64,000 nucleotides of DNA from Cellulomonas soli (GCF_013409305.1 NZ_JACBZJ010000001.1:1178001-1242000), one strand, 5' to 3'. Positions 45,845-55,567 are shown, counted from the first letter of the stretch. Notes: generated from the letters alone by a model not told the origin. Program-made: numbers and translations.

Positions 45845-47035
45845 ATGAGCAACGATCCCGGGAGCAGCGGCGAGACGCCCGCCACCGAACCGAACGCCTA
45901 CGCCGCCCCGACCCCGGAGGTCGACGCCCCGACCGCACCGGTGCCCCCCGCGGGCGCCTCCTACTCTGCGCCACCCGCCCCCAGCGGGTACGAGGCCGTG
46001 CCCCAGGCGCCCGCCTCGAACGTCCCCGTCCCGCCGGCCTACGGCGCCCCGGCCGCGCCCGTCTACGGCGCCCCCGCCGCACCCGGCTACGGCCAGCAGC
46101 CGACCCAGCCGTTCGGGGCACAGCCCCCCGCCGCGCAGCCGTACGGAGCACAGCCCTACGGCGCGCAGCCTCCCGCCGGGCAGCCCTACGGCGGCGCCCC
46201 GCAGGCACCGCAGTACGGCGCGCAGCCGCAGTACGGGACGCCCTACGGCGCAGCCGCCGGCGGCTACGAGCAGCAGTACGCCGCACCCCCGAAGACCGAC
46301 GGCCTGGCCATCGCCTCGCTCGTCACGAGCCTCCTCGGCTTCTCGGCGATCGGCCTCGGCCTGGGCATCGGCGCGCTGCGGCGCATCAAGCGCACCGGAG
46401 CGGGCGGGCGCGGGCTGGCGATCGCCGGCATCGTGATCGGCGCGGTGTGGATCGCGGCAGTCCTCGCCTTCGTGCTCTTCACGTTCGTCCTCGGCGCGAG
46501 CGGCGCCTTCGACGACATCGAGAGCGTCGACACCGGCACCTCGACGTGGGACGACGGCACGGACACGACCGACGACACAGCCGACGACACGGCCGACGGC
46601 TCCACCGACGGCGACGTCTACATGGACCTGGACGACACCGTCCTGCCCGACTACTCGCTGGTCACCGGGCTCCAGGTCGGCACCTGCCTGATGTACTCCG
46701 GGACGTACGACCTGAGCGGTTCCGAGCAGGTCGACTGCTCCGAGGTGCACGACATGGAGATCGTCTCCCTCATCGAGATGAGCGGTCCCGTCGAGCTGTC
46801 GCTGTCCGCCCCGGACGCCGCCTGGCAGCAGGCCTCGACGGCGTGCGAGTCCCAGGTCGAGGACGCGGCCCCGGGCCTGCAGGACAGCAACGGGTGGGCC
46901 GAGCTCTACTACCCGCACCCCGACCAGTACGCGGCGGGCATCACCACCGCCTACTGCACGTTCACGTCGTCCGGCACCGACCTGACCGGGTCGATCGCGG
47001 CGGGCACGCTGAGCCTGACCTCGAGCGGAGCCTGA
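45845..47035 (+). CDS. DUF4190/septum-formation-domain membrane protein with PYG-rich N-terminus
   Basis: This is a 396-residue protein. Residues 1-150 are disordered and built of Pro/Gly/Ala/Tyr repeats (PYGAQPYGAQPPAGQPYG). Two membrane helices of the DUF4190 type follow (GLAIASLVTSLLGFSAIGLG, GLAIAGIVIGAVWIAAVLAF) with the linking LRRIKRTGAGGRG. Then an acidic Asp/Thr linker and an extracytoplasmic domain with four Cys (GTCLMYSG, VDCSEVHDME, STACESQV, AYCTFTSSG), as in septum-formation-family proteins. It heads a two-gene operon with a shorter relative. Confidence 0.85.
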   Translation: MSNDPGSSGETPATEPNAYAAPTPEVDAPTAPVPPAGASYSAPPAPSGYEAVPQAPASNVPVPPAYGAPAAPVYGAPAAPGYGQQPTQPFGAQPPAAQPYGAQPYGAQPPAGQPYGGAPQAPQYGAQPQYGTPYGAAAGGYEQQYAAPPKTDGLAIASLVTSLLGFSAIGLGLGIGALRRIKRTGAGGRGLAIAGIVIGAVWIAAVLAFVLFTFVLGASGAFDDIESVDTGTSTWDDGTDTTDDTADDTADGSTDGDVYMDLDDTVLPDYSLVTGLQVGTCLMYSGTYDLSGSEQVDCSEVHDMEIVSLIEMSGPVELSLSAPDAAWQQASTACESQVEDAAPGLQDSNGWAELYYPHPDQYAAGITTAYCTFTSSGTDLTGSIAAGTLSLTSSGA

Positions 47036-47036
47036 C

Positions 47037-47681
47037 CTGACGTCCGACCAGCCCGGGTACCCCGAGCCGTACTACGCGCCGGGGTGGACGGCGGCGTCCC
47101 TGGAGCGTCCGCGCACCGAGGGGACCGCCGTCGCCGCCCTGGTCACGGGCCTGCTGGGCCTCGGCCCGGTGGCGCTCGTGCTCGGGCTGGTCGGACTTCA
47201 CCGCATCCGCACCCACGGGACGCGCGGACGCGGGCTCGCGATCGCGGGCGTCGTGCTGGGCGCGCTCGGCACGGTGCTCGCCGTGGTCGGGGTGACGATC
47301 GCGGTGCTCGTCGTCCGGGCGAGCTCGCCGCTGCCGTCGGACGTCGCCGCGCCGCGCGACGCGCACGTCCAGCAGCTCGTCACCGGCAACTGCCTGTCCG
47401 CACTGCCCACCCCCGCCGCCGACGGCACCGTCGACACGGTGCACGTCGTCCCCTGCGCGCAGGACCACGCGGCGCAGGTCGTCTCCGAGTTCGCGTTCGA
47501 CCCGGACGCCGTGTGGCCCGGGCAGGCCGCGGCCGACGCCCGCGTCGCCCGGTCGTGCGTGCTCAGCGCCGAGGAGACCGCGGCGGGAGCGAGTGCCCTG
47601 GCCTGGGCGCCGACCGAGGAGGGCTGGTCCACGGGCGACCGCACCGGGCTGTGCGTCGTCGTCGTCCCCGGGACTACCTGA
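47037..47681 (+). CDS. DUF4190 membrane protein with probable CTG start
   Basis: This protein of about 214 residues is related to the gene before it. Its two membrane helices (GTAVAALVTGLLGLGPVALVLG, GLAIAGVVLGALGTVLAVVG) and GTRGRGLAIAG linker align with that protein. The domain starts about 18 residues before the first ATG/GTG/TTG in frame (GTG 47169). Back to the in-frame stop at 47016 the only good candidate is CTG 47037, with GGAG 6 nt upstream and one base after the previous stop. The C-terminal domain keeps the Cys pattern (GNCLSAL, VVPCAQDHA, ARSCVLS, GLCVVVV). Confidence 0.7.
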   Translation: MTSDQPGYPEPYYAPGWTAASLERPRTEGTAVAALVTGLLGLGPVALVLGLVGLHRIRTHGTRGRGLAIAGVVLGALGTVLAVVGVTIAVLVVRASSPLPSDVAAPRDAHVQQLVTGNCLSALPTPAADGTVDTVHVVPCAQDHAAQVVSEFAFDPDAVWPGQAAADARVARSCVLSAEETAAGASALAWAPTEEGWSTGDRTGLCVVVVPGTT

Positions 47682-47729
47682 CCGACCCGGCTCGGACCGG
47701 CTCGACCGGCCCGGATCGACCGACCCGCC

Positions 47730-48437
47730 TCAGGCCGGGCGGCGGTACGACTCGAGGTGCAGGCGCAGCAGGCCGACCATGTCGACCCGGTCCTCCCCCC
47801 GGTCTGCCTCCAGCAGCCACTGGATCTGCAACCCGTCCATGACGGCCACGAGCGTGCGCGCGGCCGCGACGACGTCCACGCCCGGTCGCAGGGTCCCGCG
47901 TGCGCGCCACTGCTCGAGACCGTCGGCGAACGAGGCGATCGTGTCGTCGTACCGGCGTCGGAAGTACGCGTGCGCCGGGTGCTCCGGGCTCGTGGCCTCG
48001 GCGGACAGCGTCGCGAACAGCTCGACGATGTGCGGGCGACCCGCGTTCCTGTCGGCGATCTGCACGAGTGACTCGACCAGGTCCGCGCCCTGGGCCAGGG
48101 CACGGTCGAGCGCCGCGCCGTCGACCTCGTCGCGCCGCGCGAGCACGGCCTCGAGCAGGGCGACCTTCGTCGGGAAGTGGTGCAGCAGGCCCGGGTGCGA
48201 GATGCCGACCCGTGCCGAGATCTCACGCAGCGAGGCCGTGTGGAAGCCGACCTCGGCGAACAGCGCGGTGGCCGCGTCGACGATCTCCCGGCGCGTCGCG
48301 CGCCCCTTGGCGTAGCCGCCGCTGCGCGCCGACGAGCGGACGGTCCCGGGCGCGCTGCCGGACGCGACCCGGGGCGAGGGAGATCCGCCGACGCGCGACG
48401 GCGCCGGCTCGGTACCGGGTGCGGTGTCCGTGGACAT
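47730..48437 (-). CDS. TetR-family transcriptional regulator
   Basis: This is a 235-residue protein. After a disordered 45-residue N-terminus it has the TetR HTH: RATRREIVDAATALFAEVGFHTASLREISARVGISHPGLLHHFPTKVALLEAVL. The C-terminal ligand domain is helical, with FRRRYDDTIASFADGLEQW and VAVMDGLQIQWLLEAD. Start ATG 48437 is preferred. A perfect CCACGCGTGG palindrome lies 27 bp before it. Target genes are not evident; the upstream neighbour on the same strand is clpB. Confidence 0.9.
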   Translation of the reverse strand: MSTDTAPGTEPAPSRVGGSPSPRVASGSAPGTVRSSARSGGYAKGRATRREIVDAATALFAEVGFHTASLREISARVGISHPGLLHHFPTKVALLEAVLARRDEVDGAALDRALAQGADLVESLVQIADRNAGRPHIVELFATLSAEATSPEHPAHAYFRRRYDDTIASFADGLEQWRARGTLRPGVDVVAAARTLVAVMDGLQIQWLLEADRGEDRVDMVGLLRLHLESYRRPA

Positions 48438-48463
48438 GCGCCCAGCATCGCAGGCAGCGGGGT

Positions 48464-48473
48464 CCACGCGTGG
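48464..48473. promoter_or_regulatory. Palindrome before the TetR gene
   Basis: CCACGCGTGG is perfect and lies in the clpB-tetR gap. It may be the regulator's own operator. The surrounding GGGG/CCCC runs also make a hairpin that could end the clpB transcript. Confidence 0.35.
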
Positions 48474-48532
48474 GGGCCCCGCGGCGCGGCACCGCCGGAA
48501 CCCCGGACCCGCCTCGCTGGTCGGCGGCCGCC

Positions 48533-51136
48533 TCAGCGGGCGGAGACCACCAGGCCGCCCGCGTCCGCGTCGGCGTTCAGGTCGACCTCGACGGTCTGGC
48601 CGTCGTGGATCTCGCCGGCCAGCAGGCGTCGGGCCAGCTGGTCCCCGATCTCGCGCTGCACGAGCCGGCGCAGCGGCCGGGCGCCGTAGGCCGGGTCGTA
48701 CCCCTCCAGCGCGAGCCACTCGCGTGCGGCCGGGCTGACCTCGAGCGTGAGCCGCCGGTCGGCCAGGCGGGTGCCGAGCGCGGCGACCTGCAGCTCGACG
48801 ATCTCGCCGATCTCGGCCAGCGAGAGCGGGTCGAAGAGCACGACGTCGTCGAGCCGGTTGAGGAACTCGGGCTTGAAGGCACCGCGGACGGCCGCCATCA
48901 CGGCGTCCTTCTTCGCGGTGGCGTCCAGTAGCGGGTCGACGAGGAACTGCGAGCCGAGGTTCGAGGTGAGCACGAGGATGACGTTCCGGAAGTCGACCGT
49001 GCGGCCCTGGCCGTCGGTGAGCCGCCCGTCGTCGAGCACCTGCAGCAGGATGTCGAACACCTCGGGGTGCGCCTTCTCGATCTCGTCGAGCAGCACGACG
49101 CCGTAGGGGCGGCGGCGCACGGCCTCGGTGAGCTGGCCGCCCTCCTCGTAGCCGACGTACCCGGGAGGGGCACCGACCAGGCGGGCGACCGTGTGCTTCT
49201 CGGAGTACTCGGACATGTCGATGCGGACCATGGCGCGCTCGTCGTCGAACAGGAAGTCCGCGAGCGCCTTGGCCAGCTCGGTCTTGCCGACACCGGTGGG
49301 CCCGAGGAACAGGAAGGAACCTGTGGGCCGGTCGGGGTCGGAGATGCCGGCGCGTGCCCGGCGCACGGCGTCGGACACGGCGGCCACGGCCGGCTTCTGG
49401 CCGATGAGCCGTTCGCCGAGCACGTCCTCCATGCGCAGCAGCTTCGCGGACTCGCCCTCGAGCAGGCGGCCGGCGGGGATGCCCGTCCAGGCGGAGACGA
49501 CCTCGGCGATCTCGTCGGGTCCGACGTTCTCGGCGATCATCGGCGTGGTCTCGGCGACGGCGTCCGCATCGGCCTCGGTGGCCTCCGCGGCGGCGATCTC
49601 CTTCTCGACGGTGGGGATCTCGCCGTACAGGAGGCGGCCCGCGGCGGCCAGGTCGCCCTCGCGCTGGGCACGCTCGGCGTCGGCGCGCAGCTGGTCGAGC
49701 CGGACGCGCAGGTCACCGACGCGGTTGTGCCCGGCCTTCTCCTTCTCCCAGCGGGCGGTCAGCCCGGCGAGCTCCTCGCGACGGTCGGCCAGGTCGGCGC
49801 GCAGCTTGGCCAGGCGCTCGGCGCTGCCGGGGTCGGTCGCCTCGGACAGCACGACCTCCTCCATCTCCAGGCGGGTCACGGCACGCTGCAGGGCGTCGAT
49901 CTCGACGGGCGAGGAGTCGAGCTCCATGCGCAGGCGCGAGGCGGCCTCGTCGACCAGGTCGATGGCCTTGTCGGGCAGCTGGCGGCCGGTGATGTAGCGG
50001 TCGGACAGCGCGGCGGCGGCCACGAGCGCGGAGTCGGCGATGGTCACCTTGTGGTGCGCCTCGTACCGGGCCTTGAGGCCGCGCAGGATCGCGACGGTGT
50101 CCTCGACGGAGGGCTCGCCGACGAAGACCTGCTGGAAGCGGCGCTCGAGCGCCGGGTCCTTCTCGATGCGCTCGCGGTACTCGTCGAGCGTGGTCGCGCC
50201 GACCAGGCGCAGCTCGCCACGGGCGAGCATGGGCTTGAGCATGTTGCCTGCGTCCATGGCGCCCTCGGAGCCGCCGCCGGCGCCGACGACGGTGTGCAGC
50301 TCGTCGATGAAGGTGACGATCTGACCCTCGGACTCGGTGATCTCCTTGAGGACGGACTTCAGGCGCTCCTCGAACTCGCCGCGGTACTTGGCGCCGGCGA
50401 CCATGGCGGCCAGGTCGAGCGAGACCAGACGCTTGCCGCGCAGGGACTCGGGGACGTCCCCGGCGACGATGCGCTGCGCGAGGCCCTCGACGACGGCGGT
50501 CTTGCCGACACCGGGCTCGCCGATGAGCACGGGGTTGTTCTTGGTGCGGCGCGAGAGCACCTGGATGACGCGGCGGATCTCGGCGTCGCGGCCGATGACC
50601 GGGTCGAGCTTGCCGTCGCGGGCGGACTGCGTGAGGTCGATCGAGTACTTCTCGAGCGCCTTGTACGTGCCCTCGGGGTTGGGGCTGTCGACCTTGGCCG
50701 AGCCGCGCACCGCGGGCAGCGCGGCCGCGAGCGCGTCACGGGACGCCCCGGCGCCGCGCAGCGCGTCGGCGATGCCGGACTGCCCCGCGGCGAGGCCGAG
50801 CAGCAGGTGCTCGGTGGAGACGTAGTCGTCGCCCAGCGCACGGGCCTCGGACGAGGCGGCCTGGATCGCTGTGTTGAGCTGGCGGGACGCGACGGGCTGG
50901 CTGACGGTGTCGCCCGAGGACGCGGGCAGGTTCATCAGCGCGGCGCGGACCGCACGGCCGAGCGCGGTGCGGTCGGCGCCCACGGCGTCGAGCAGCCCGA
51001 CGGCGACGCCGCCGTCCTGCGCGAGCAGCGCGTTGAGCACGTGCGCGGGCTCGACCTGCGGGTTGCCCGCGGCGGACGCCTGCTGGATGGCGTCGCCGAG
51101 GGCCGCCTGGGACCTGGTGGTGAACTTGGCGTCCAC
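48533..51136 (-). CDS. clpB: ClpB disaggregase
   Basis: This 867-residue AAA+ chaperone rescues aggregated proteins with DnaK. Domains: N-terminal Clp repeats (1-145), first AAA+ with Walker A GEPGVGKT and pore loop [13 protein letters not shown], a coiled-coil M domain (about 400-530), second AAA+ with [10 protein letters not shown] and [12 protein letters not shown], and a C-terminal small domain ([21 protein letters not shown]). A HAIR-like inverted repeat 55 bp before the start points to HspR control. Confidence 0.97.
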   Translation of the reverse strand: MDAKFTTRSQAALGDAIQQASAAGNPQVEPAHVLNALLAQDGGVAVGLLDAVGADRTALGRAVRAALMNLPASSGDTVSQPVASRQLNTAIQAASSEARALGDDYVSTEHLLLGLAAGQSGIADALRGAGASRDALAAALPAVRGSAKVDSPNPEGTYKALEKYSIDLTQSARDGKLDPVIGRDAEIRRVIQVLSRRTKNNPVLIGEPGVGKTAVVEGLAQRIVAGDVPESLRGKRLVSLDLAAMVAGAKYRGEFEERLKSVLKEITESEGQIVTFIDELHTVVGAGGGSEGAMDAGNMLKPMLARGELRLVGATTLDEYRERIEKDPALERRFQQVFVGEPSVEDTVAILRGLKARYEAHHKVTIADSALVAAAALSDRYITGRQLPDKAIDLVDEAASRLRMELDSSPVEIDALQRAVTRLEMEEVVLSEATDPGSAERLAKLRADLADRREELAGLTARWEKEKAGHNRVGDLRVRLDQLRADAERAQREGDLAAAGRLLYGEIPTVEKEIAAAEATEADADAVAETTPMIAENVGPDEIAEVVSAWTGIPAGRLLEGESAKLLRMEDVLGERLIGQKPAVAAVSDAVRRARAGISDPDRPTGSFLFLGPTGVGKTELAKALADFLFDDERAMVRIDMSEYSEKHTVARLVGAPPGYVGYEEGGQLTEAVRRRPYGVVLLDEIEKAHPEVFDILLQVLDDGRLTDGQGRTVDFRNVILVLTSNLGSQFLVDPLLDATAKKDAVMAAVRGAFKPEFLNRLDDVVLFDPLSLAEIGEIVELQVAALGTRLADRRLTLEVSPAAREWLALEGYDPAYGARPLRRLVQREIGDQLARRLLAGEIHDGQTVEVDLNADADAGGLVVSAR

Positions 51137-51190
51137 GGGACCTCCGGGTGACTACGTGACGGGACTGCTGCTCGGCGGAACGGCGGCGAA

Positions 51191-51211
51191 GTTGAGTCTA
51201 TTCCGCTCAAC
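51191..51211. promoter_or_regulatory. HAIR-like (HspR) operator of clpB
   Basis: TTGAGT-N7-GCTCAA, flanked by G and C, fits the actinobacterial HAIR consensus CTTGAGT-N7-ACTCAAG with mismatches only at the outer bases and one arm position. It lies 55 bp before the clpB start, the expected place for HspR repression of clpB. Confidence 0.75.
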
Positions 51212-51355
51212 CTTCGCCTGCGCGCCAGGACGCACCGCAGCCGACCGAACCGACCCCGGGCCGACGCCCCGCGGTCACCGACTGCTCACCCGGATGTCGT
51301 CGACCCGCAACACACCGGCCCTAGCGTCAGGAGCACCGACGACGAAAGGGCACCG

Positions 51356-52024
51356 ATGACCCTCACGCTGACGCTCGTGCGTCATGGCCAGACCTACCTC
51401 AACGCGCGCCGCCTCCTGCAGGGGTGGAGCGACTCGCCGCTCACGCGCACCGGCCGGGCCGGGGTGCGGACCACCGCCGCGCACCTCGCCGACCAGACCT
51501 TCACGGGCGCGTACTGCTCGCCGTCCGGACGGGCCGTGGCCACCGCGACCGAGATCGTGCGGCACCACGACGACCTGCGGCTGCGCACCGACAAGGACCT
51601 GCGCGAGCTGCACTTCGGCGCCTACGAGCGCCGGCCCGAGCACGAGCTCGACGCGCTCGCCCCCTGGCACGAGCTCGTGCCGTCCATGCTCGACGGCACC
51701 CACCCGGGCCTGCCCGGCGGCGAGTCGGGCCACGACTACATGACCCGCCTCCAGGCGGCGTTCGACCGGATCGTGGAGGCGCACCCCACCGGGCACGTCC
51801 TCGTCGTCGGGCACGGGCTCACGCTCGGCGCCTGGCTCGCGACCGTCGACCCCGCGCTCGGTCTCGTCGCCCTGCCCAACGCGAGCGTGTCGACCGTGCG
51901 GGTCGACGACGACGGCGGCCGGCAGGTGCTCACCGCGGGGACCGACGTCGCCGCGCAAGGTTTCGGCAGCGCCCGCAGCGTCCCGACACCGGCCCGGACC
52001 GCGGTCCCGGTGCCCGCGGCCTGA
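51356..52024 (+). CDS. Histidine phosphatase (phosphoglycerate-mutase-like)
   Basis: This is a 222-residue protein of the histidine phosphatase clan. It has the RHG motif LVRHGQTYLN, the entry to the second half DLRELHFGAYERR, and the second catalytic His in VLVVGHGLTLGAWL. The start is ATG 51356 with AAAGGG upstream. It may be a broad phosphatase or phosphoglycerate mutase homologue; no cofactor-dependence marker decides. It is divergent from clpB. Confidence 0.9.
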   Translation: MTLTLTLVRHGQTYLNARRLLQGWSDSPLTRTGRAGVRTTAAHLADQTFTGAYCSPSGRAVATATEIVRHHDDLRLRTDKDLRELHFGAYERRPEHELDALAPWHELVPSMLDGTHPGLPGGESGHDYMTRLQAAFDRIVEAHPTGHVLVVGHGLTLGAWLATVDPALGLVALPNASVSTVRVDDDGGRQVLTAGTDVAAQGFGSARSVPTPARTAVPVPAA

Positions 52025-52076
52025 ACCCACGTCGTCCGGACCCGCGGGGTCGCACCGGCCGTGGCACGATCGCCGC

Positions 52077-53039
52077 ATGGCCGACGTCGACGTCCTCGGG
52101 CCCGGATGGACCGCCCGCACCCTGCCGCTGCGACCCGACGGGCTCGGTGACGGCACCTCGCCCGTCGCGACGCTCGTCTCGCGGGTCACCGACGCACCGC
52201 AGCGGCGGGCGGTGCTCTACGTGCACGGGTTCGTCGACTACTTCTTCCACGACCACGTCGGCACCGCCCTGGCGGCGCACGGCTACGAGCCGTACGCGCT
52301 CGACCTGCGCGACTACGGCCGGTCGATCCGGCCCGGGCGCGACCCGAACTTCACGACCGACCTGTCCGTCTACGCCGAGGAGATCGACGCAGCCGTCCGC
52401 GAGCTGCGCACCCGGCACGAGCAGGTCGTGCTGCTCGGGCACTCGACCGGCGGGCTGATCGCCGCGCTGTGGGCCGACGCCCGCCGCGGGGAGCACCTGC
52501 TCGACGCCGTCGTGCTCAACAGCCCGTGGCTCGACCTGCGCGGCTCGTGGCTCGAGAGGGTCGTGCTCACCCCGGTGCTCGACCTCGTCGGCCGGCTCGC
52601 ACCCCGGCTCGTCGTGTCGCACCTCGCGCCGTACTACGGGCGGGCGCTGCACCGGGACACCGGCGGGGAGTGGGACTACGACCTGGCGTGGAAGCCGCTC
52701 GACGGGTTCCCGGTGCGGGCCGGGTTCGTGCGGACCGTGCGCCGCGGGCACGCCCGGGTCGCCCGGGGGCTGGCCATCGACTGCCCGGTGCTCGTGCTCG
52801 CCTCGGACGCGGCCGGACCCGACGACCGCGAGCACGACGCGCTGCTGACCAGCGACTGCGTGCTCGACCCCGCGCAGATGGTCGCGCGCGCGCCGCTGCT
52901 CGGGCCGGACGTCACGGTCGTGCAGGTCCCGGGCGGGGCGCACGACCTGGCCCTGTCCGCGGGACCCGCACGGCAGCGCTACCTGGAGGAGGTCGTGGGC
53001 TTCCTCGACGCACGGCTCGGGGTCGCCGCCGCCGGCTGA
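52077..53039 (+). CDS. Alpha/beta hydrolase (serine aminopeptidase S33/lysophospholipase type)
   Basis: This is a 320-residue hydrolase with the nucleophile elbow VLLGHSTGGLIAALW (Ser), YVHGFVDYFFHD as oxyanion-region HG, and VPGGAHDLALS as the catalytic His. GYEPYALDLRDYGRS is typical of monoacylglycerol-lipase-like members. It has no signal peptide, so it is cytosolic. Substrate unknown. Confidence 0.88.
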   Translation: MADVDVLGPGWTARTLPLRPDGLGDGTSPVATLVSRVTDAPQRRAVLYVHGFVDYFFHDHVGTALAAHGYEPYALDLRDYGRSIRPGRDPNFTTDLSVYAEEIDAAVRELRTRHEQVVLLGHSTGGLIAALWADARRGEHLLDAVVLNSPWLDLRGSWLERVVLTPVLDLVGRLAPRLVVSHLAPYYGRALHRDTGGEWDYDLAWKPLDGFPVRAGFVRTVRRGHARVARGLAIDCPVLVLASDAAGPDDREHDALLTSDCVLDPAQMVARAPLLGPDVTVVQVPGGAHDLALSAGPARQRYLEEVVGFLDARLGVAAAG

Positions 53040-53074
53040 CCGTGCGGCTCGACGGCCGGGCGAGCAGGCGTCCG

Positions 53075-53080
53075 TAGGCT
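53075..53080 (+). promoter_or_regulatory. -10 box of leaderless trmB transcript
   Basis: TAGGCT lies 8 nt before the GTG start at 53089. Confidence 0.5.
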
Positions 53081-53088
53081 TGGCGACC

Positions 53089-53841
53089 GTGAACCTCCCG
53101 TCCGACGCGTTCCGGCACGTCGCCGCCCGACCCCACGAGCCGCTGCGCACCTTCCACCCGCGCCGCTCCGTGCTCGGGCACGACCGCGAGGACGCGCTCG
53201 ACCGGCTCTGGCCCCGGTGGGGCTTCTCGGTGCACGACGAGGACCGTGGGACCGCGCCGCTGACCGAGGCCGGCACGCTCGACACCGAGGCGCTGTTCGG
53301 CCGACGCGCGCCCGTGGTCCTCGAGATCGGCTCCGGCATGGGCGAGACGACCGCCGCCATGGCCGCCGCCGACCCCGGACGGGACTACCTGGCGGTCGAG
53401 GCGCACCTGCCGGGCATCGCGAACCTCCTGCTGCTCGTCGACCGTGCGGGCCTGACGAACGTGCGGGTCGCCCACGGCGACGCGCTCGACCTGGTCCGCC
53501 GGCACCTGCCCGAGGGGAGCCTCGACGCGGTGCACGTGTTCTTCCCCGACCCCTGGCCCAAGGCCCGGCACCACAAGCGGCGGATCATCCAGCCGGTGCA
53601 CGTCGCCCTGCTGCGCTCGCGGCTGAGGATCGGCGGCGCGCTGCACTGCGCGACCGACTGGCTCGAGTACGCCGAGTCGATGCGCGAGACGCTCGAGGCG
53701 GACCCCGGCCTGGACAACCCGGCGGCACCCGTCGGCGGGTTCGTCGCGCGCCCTGCGCACCGGCCGGTCACCAAGTTCGAGCAGCGCGGGCTCGACCTCG
53801 GGCACGAGGTGCGGGACCTCGTGGTGCACCGGGTCCGCTGA
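53089..53841 (+). CDS. trmB: tRNA (guanine-N7-)-methyltransferase TrmB
   Basis: This 250-residue enzyme methylates guanosine-46 in the tRNA variable loop with SAM. Evidence: VVLEIGSGMGETTAAMA (SAM motif), YLAVEAHLPGI, DAVHVFFPDPWPKARHHKRR (signature with substrate-binding Asp) and LHCATDWLEYAE. Start GTG 53089 is supported by the leaderless -10 box. Confidence 0.94.
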   Translation: MNLPSDAFRHVAARPHEPLRTFHPRRSVLGHDREDALDRLWPRWGFSVHDEDRGTAPLTEAGTLDTEALFGRRAPVVLEIGSGMGETTAAMAAADPGRDYLAVEAHLPGIANLLLLVDRAGLTNVRVAHGDALDLVRRHLPEGSLDAVHVFFPDPWPKARHHKRRIIQPVHVALLRSRLRIGGALHCATDWLEYAESMRETLEADPGLDNPAAPVGGFVARPAHRPVTKFEQRGLDLGHEVRDLVVHRVR

Positions 53842-53953
53842 GCATCGGCCGACCGGGTGACGCGTCCCGCTCGGGTGTCGGATCACCGCCGGTGGTGCTG
53901 AGATGGCCGCAGAGGTCCGTCCGCAGGTCGGACCCCTGCGCGGAGGAGCGACG

Positions 53954-54739
53954 ATGACGATCCACCTCGACCACTGGCCGCCGGGAACGCCCGCCTGGGC
54001 CGACATCACGGTCCCCGACCTGCAGATCGCCCGGGACTTCTACGGCGGCCTGTTCGGCTGGGAGTTCGAGGTCGGCGGACCCGAGACCGGCGGGTACACG
54101 CAGGCGCTCGTCGACGGGCACCGCGTCGTCGGCCTCAGCGAGCCGATGGGCGAGGAGCCTGCACCGCCGCCCGCCTGGTGCCTGTACCTGGCGACCGAGG
54201 ACGTCGAGGCCGCGACCGAGCGCGCACAGGGGCTCGGCGCCCAGGTGATCTTCCCCGTCATGCAGGTGATGGGCTTCGGCCGCATGGCGATCCTCACCGA
54301 CCCGACCGGTGCGGTGTTCGGGCTGTGGGAGCCGGGCACGCACAACGGGTGGCAGGTCGTCGACGAGCCCGGCTCCCCCGCGTGGAGCGAGCTCATGTCG
54401 CACGACCAGCCTGCGGCCGTCACGTTCTACACCCGCCTGTTCGACCTCACCACGGAGGACATGAGCACCGACGGCTTCCAGTACGCCTCGCTGCACCACG
54501 ACGGGGCCGCGGTGGTCGGCGTCGGCGGCTACGGCGAGAGCGTGGACGCAGCGGTCCCGGCGGCCTGGACCCTGTACTTCTCCGCGGCCGACGTCGACGC
54601 GAGCGTCGCGCGGGTCGTGGAAGGTGGCGGGTCGGTCGTCCGCCCGCCCGAGGACACCCCGTACGGCCGCCTGGCGCTCGTCGCAGGCCCGTTCGGGGAG
54701 GTGTTCGCACTCATCGAGTCCGACGCGGCATCCGTCTGA
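53954..54739 (+). CDS. Two-domain VOC/glyoxalase protein
   Basis: This is a 261-residue protein with two VOC halves: WADITVPDLQIARDFYGGLFGWEF (first) and WSELMSHDQPAAVTFYTRLFDLTT (second), each ending in a DPTG-or-PFGEVF-type strand. Such proteins bind small hydrophobic ligands or metals and often confer drug tolerance. Start ATG 53954 has GGAGGAG 5 nt upstream, so the longer frame from 53903 is rejected. Confidence 0.86.
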   Translation: MTIHLDHWPPGTPAWADITVPDLQIARDFYGGLFGWEFEVGGPETGGYTQALVDGHRVVGLSEPMGEEPAPPPAWCLYLATEDVEAATERAQGLGAQVIFPVMQVMGFGRMAILTDPTGAVFGLWEPGTHNGWQVVDEPGSPAWSELMSHDQPAAVTFYTRLFDLTTEDMSTDGFQYASLHHDGAAVVGVGGYGESVDAAVPAAWTLYFSAADVDASVARVVEGGGSVVRPPEDTPYGRLALVAGPFGEVFALIESDAASV

Positions 54740-54774
54740 CAGGCGCCGCCCAGGTCGCCCACCCCCGTCGTCCG

Positions 54775-54780
54775 TACGCT
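54775..54780 (+). promoter_or_regulatory. -10 box of leaderless transcript
   Basis: TACGCT lies 6 nt before the GTG start at 54787. Confidence 0.5.
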
Positions 54781-54786
54781 GGCGCC

Positions 54787-55509
54787 GTGAGTCAGCCCTC
54801 CGGCAGCACCCCGCCCTCCTCGTTCCGCCTGCTGCTCGTCCCGGGCGTGAACCCGGACCGTTGGCTGCGCGTGTGGGCCGAGCGGCTGCCCGACGTGCCC
54901 GTCGAGCTCGTGCACGTCGAACCGCGCGACCAGCTCGCCGGCCTGCACGAGCATCGTGCCGATGCCGGGCTCGTGCGTCTGCCGATCGACCGCACGGGGT
55001 TGCAGGTCGTCGAGCTGTGGACCGAGCAGACCGTCGTCGTGGTCCCGCGCGACCACCTGCTCACGGTCGTCGAGGAGGTCGACCCGGCCGACCTGGCCGA
55101 CGAGACGCTGCTCGTGCCCGACGACGACCTCGTCGGCTGGTCCGACGCCCCCGGACGACGAGCGCTCGGACCGGCGCCGGCGACCACCCGGGACGCGGTC
55201 GACCTGGTGCAGGCCGGGACGGGTGTCCTGCTCGTGCCGCAGTCGGTCGCACGCCTGCACCACCGGGCCGAGCTGACGTACCGACCGGTCACCGGGGCGC
55301 CGACCACGGGGGTCGGGCTGGCCTGGCTCGTCGAGCAGGACGACGAGCTCGTGCAGGAGCTCGTCGGGATCGTCCGGGGGCGGACGGCCGGAAGCTCGCG
55401 CGGCCGGGGCGAGACGGTCCGCAGCTCGGGTGCCAGCACCCGAGCCCGCCCGGATGCTCAGCGGCACAAAGACTCACGGCCGCGCCGCGGGCACCGATCG
55501 GGGAGGTGA
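54787..55509 (+). CDS. LysR-type effector-binding domain without HTH
   Basis: This is a 240-residue protein. From residue 10 it has the periplasmic-binding fold of LysR regulators: SSFRLLLVPGVNPDRWLRVW, then paired half-domains with LVRLPIDRTGLQVVELWTEQTVVVVP, DETLLVPDDDL and VDLVQAGTGVLLVPQSVARL, the usual effector-domain pattern. No N-terminal winged helix is present, and the leaderless start supports the absence. A basic disordered tail of 50 residues follows. It may sense a ligand and act on another protein (inference). Confidence 0.78.
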   Translation: MSQPSGSTPPSSFRLLLVPGVNPDRWLRVWAERLPDVPVELVHVEPRDQLAGLHEHRADAGLVRLPIDRTGLQVVELWTEQTVVVVPRDHLLTVVEEVDPADLADETLLVPDDDLVGWSDAPGRRALGPAPATTRDAVDLVQAGTGVLLVPQSVARLHHRAELTYRPVTGAPTTGVGLAWLVEQDDELVQELVGIVRGRTAGSSRGRGETVRSSGASTRARPDAQRHKDSRPRRGHRSGR

Positions 55510-55567
55510 ACGCACGGACGCGCGCGAAGGTCGTCGCGTCCACGAGGACGGGAGGCGGTGACCGCCG

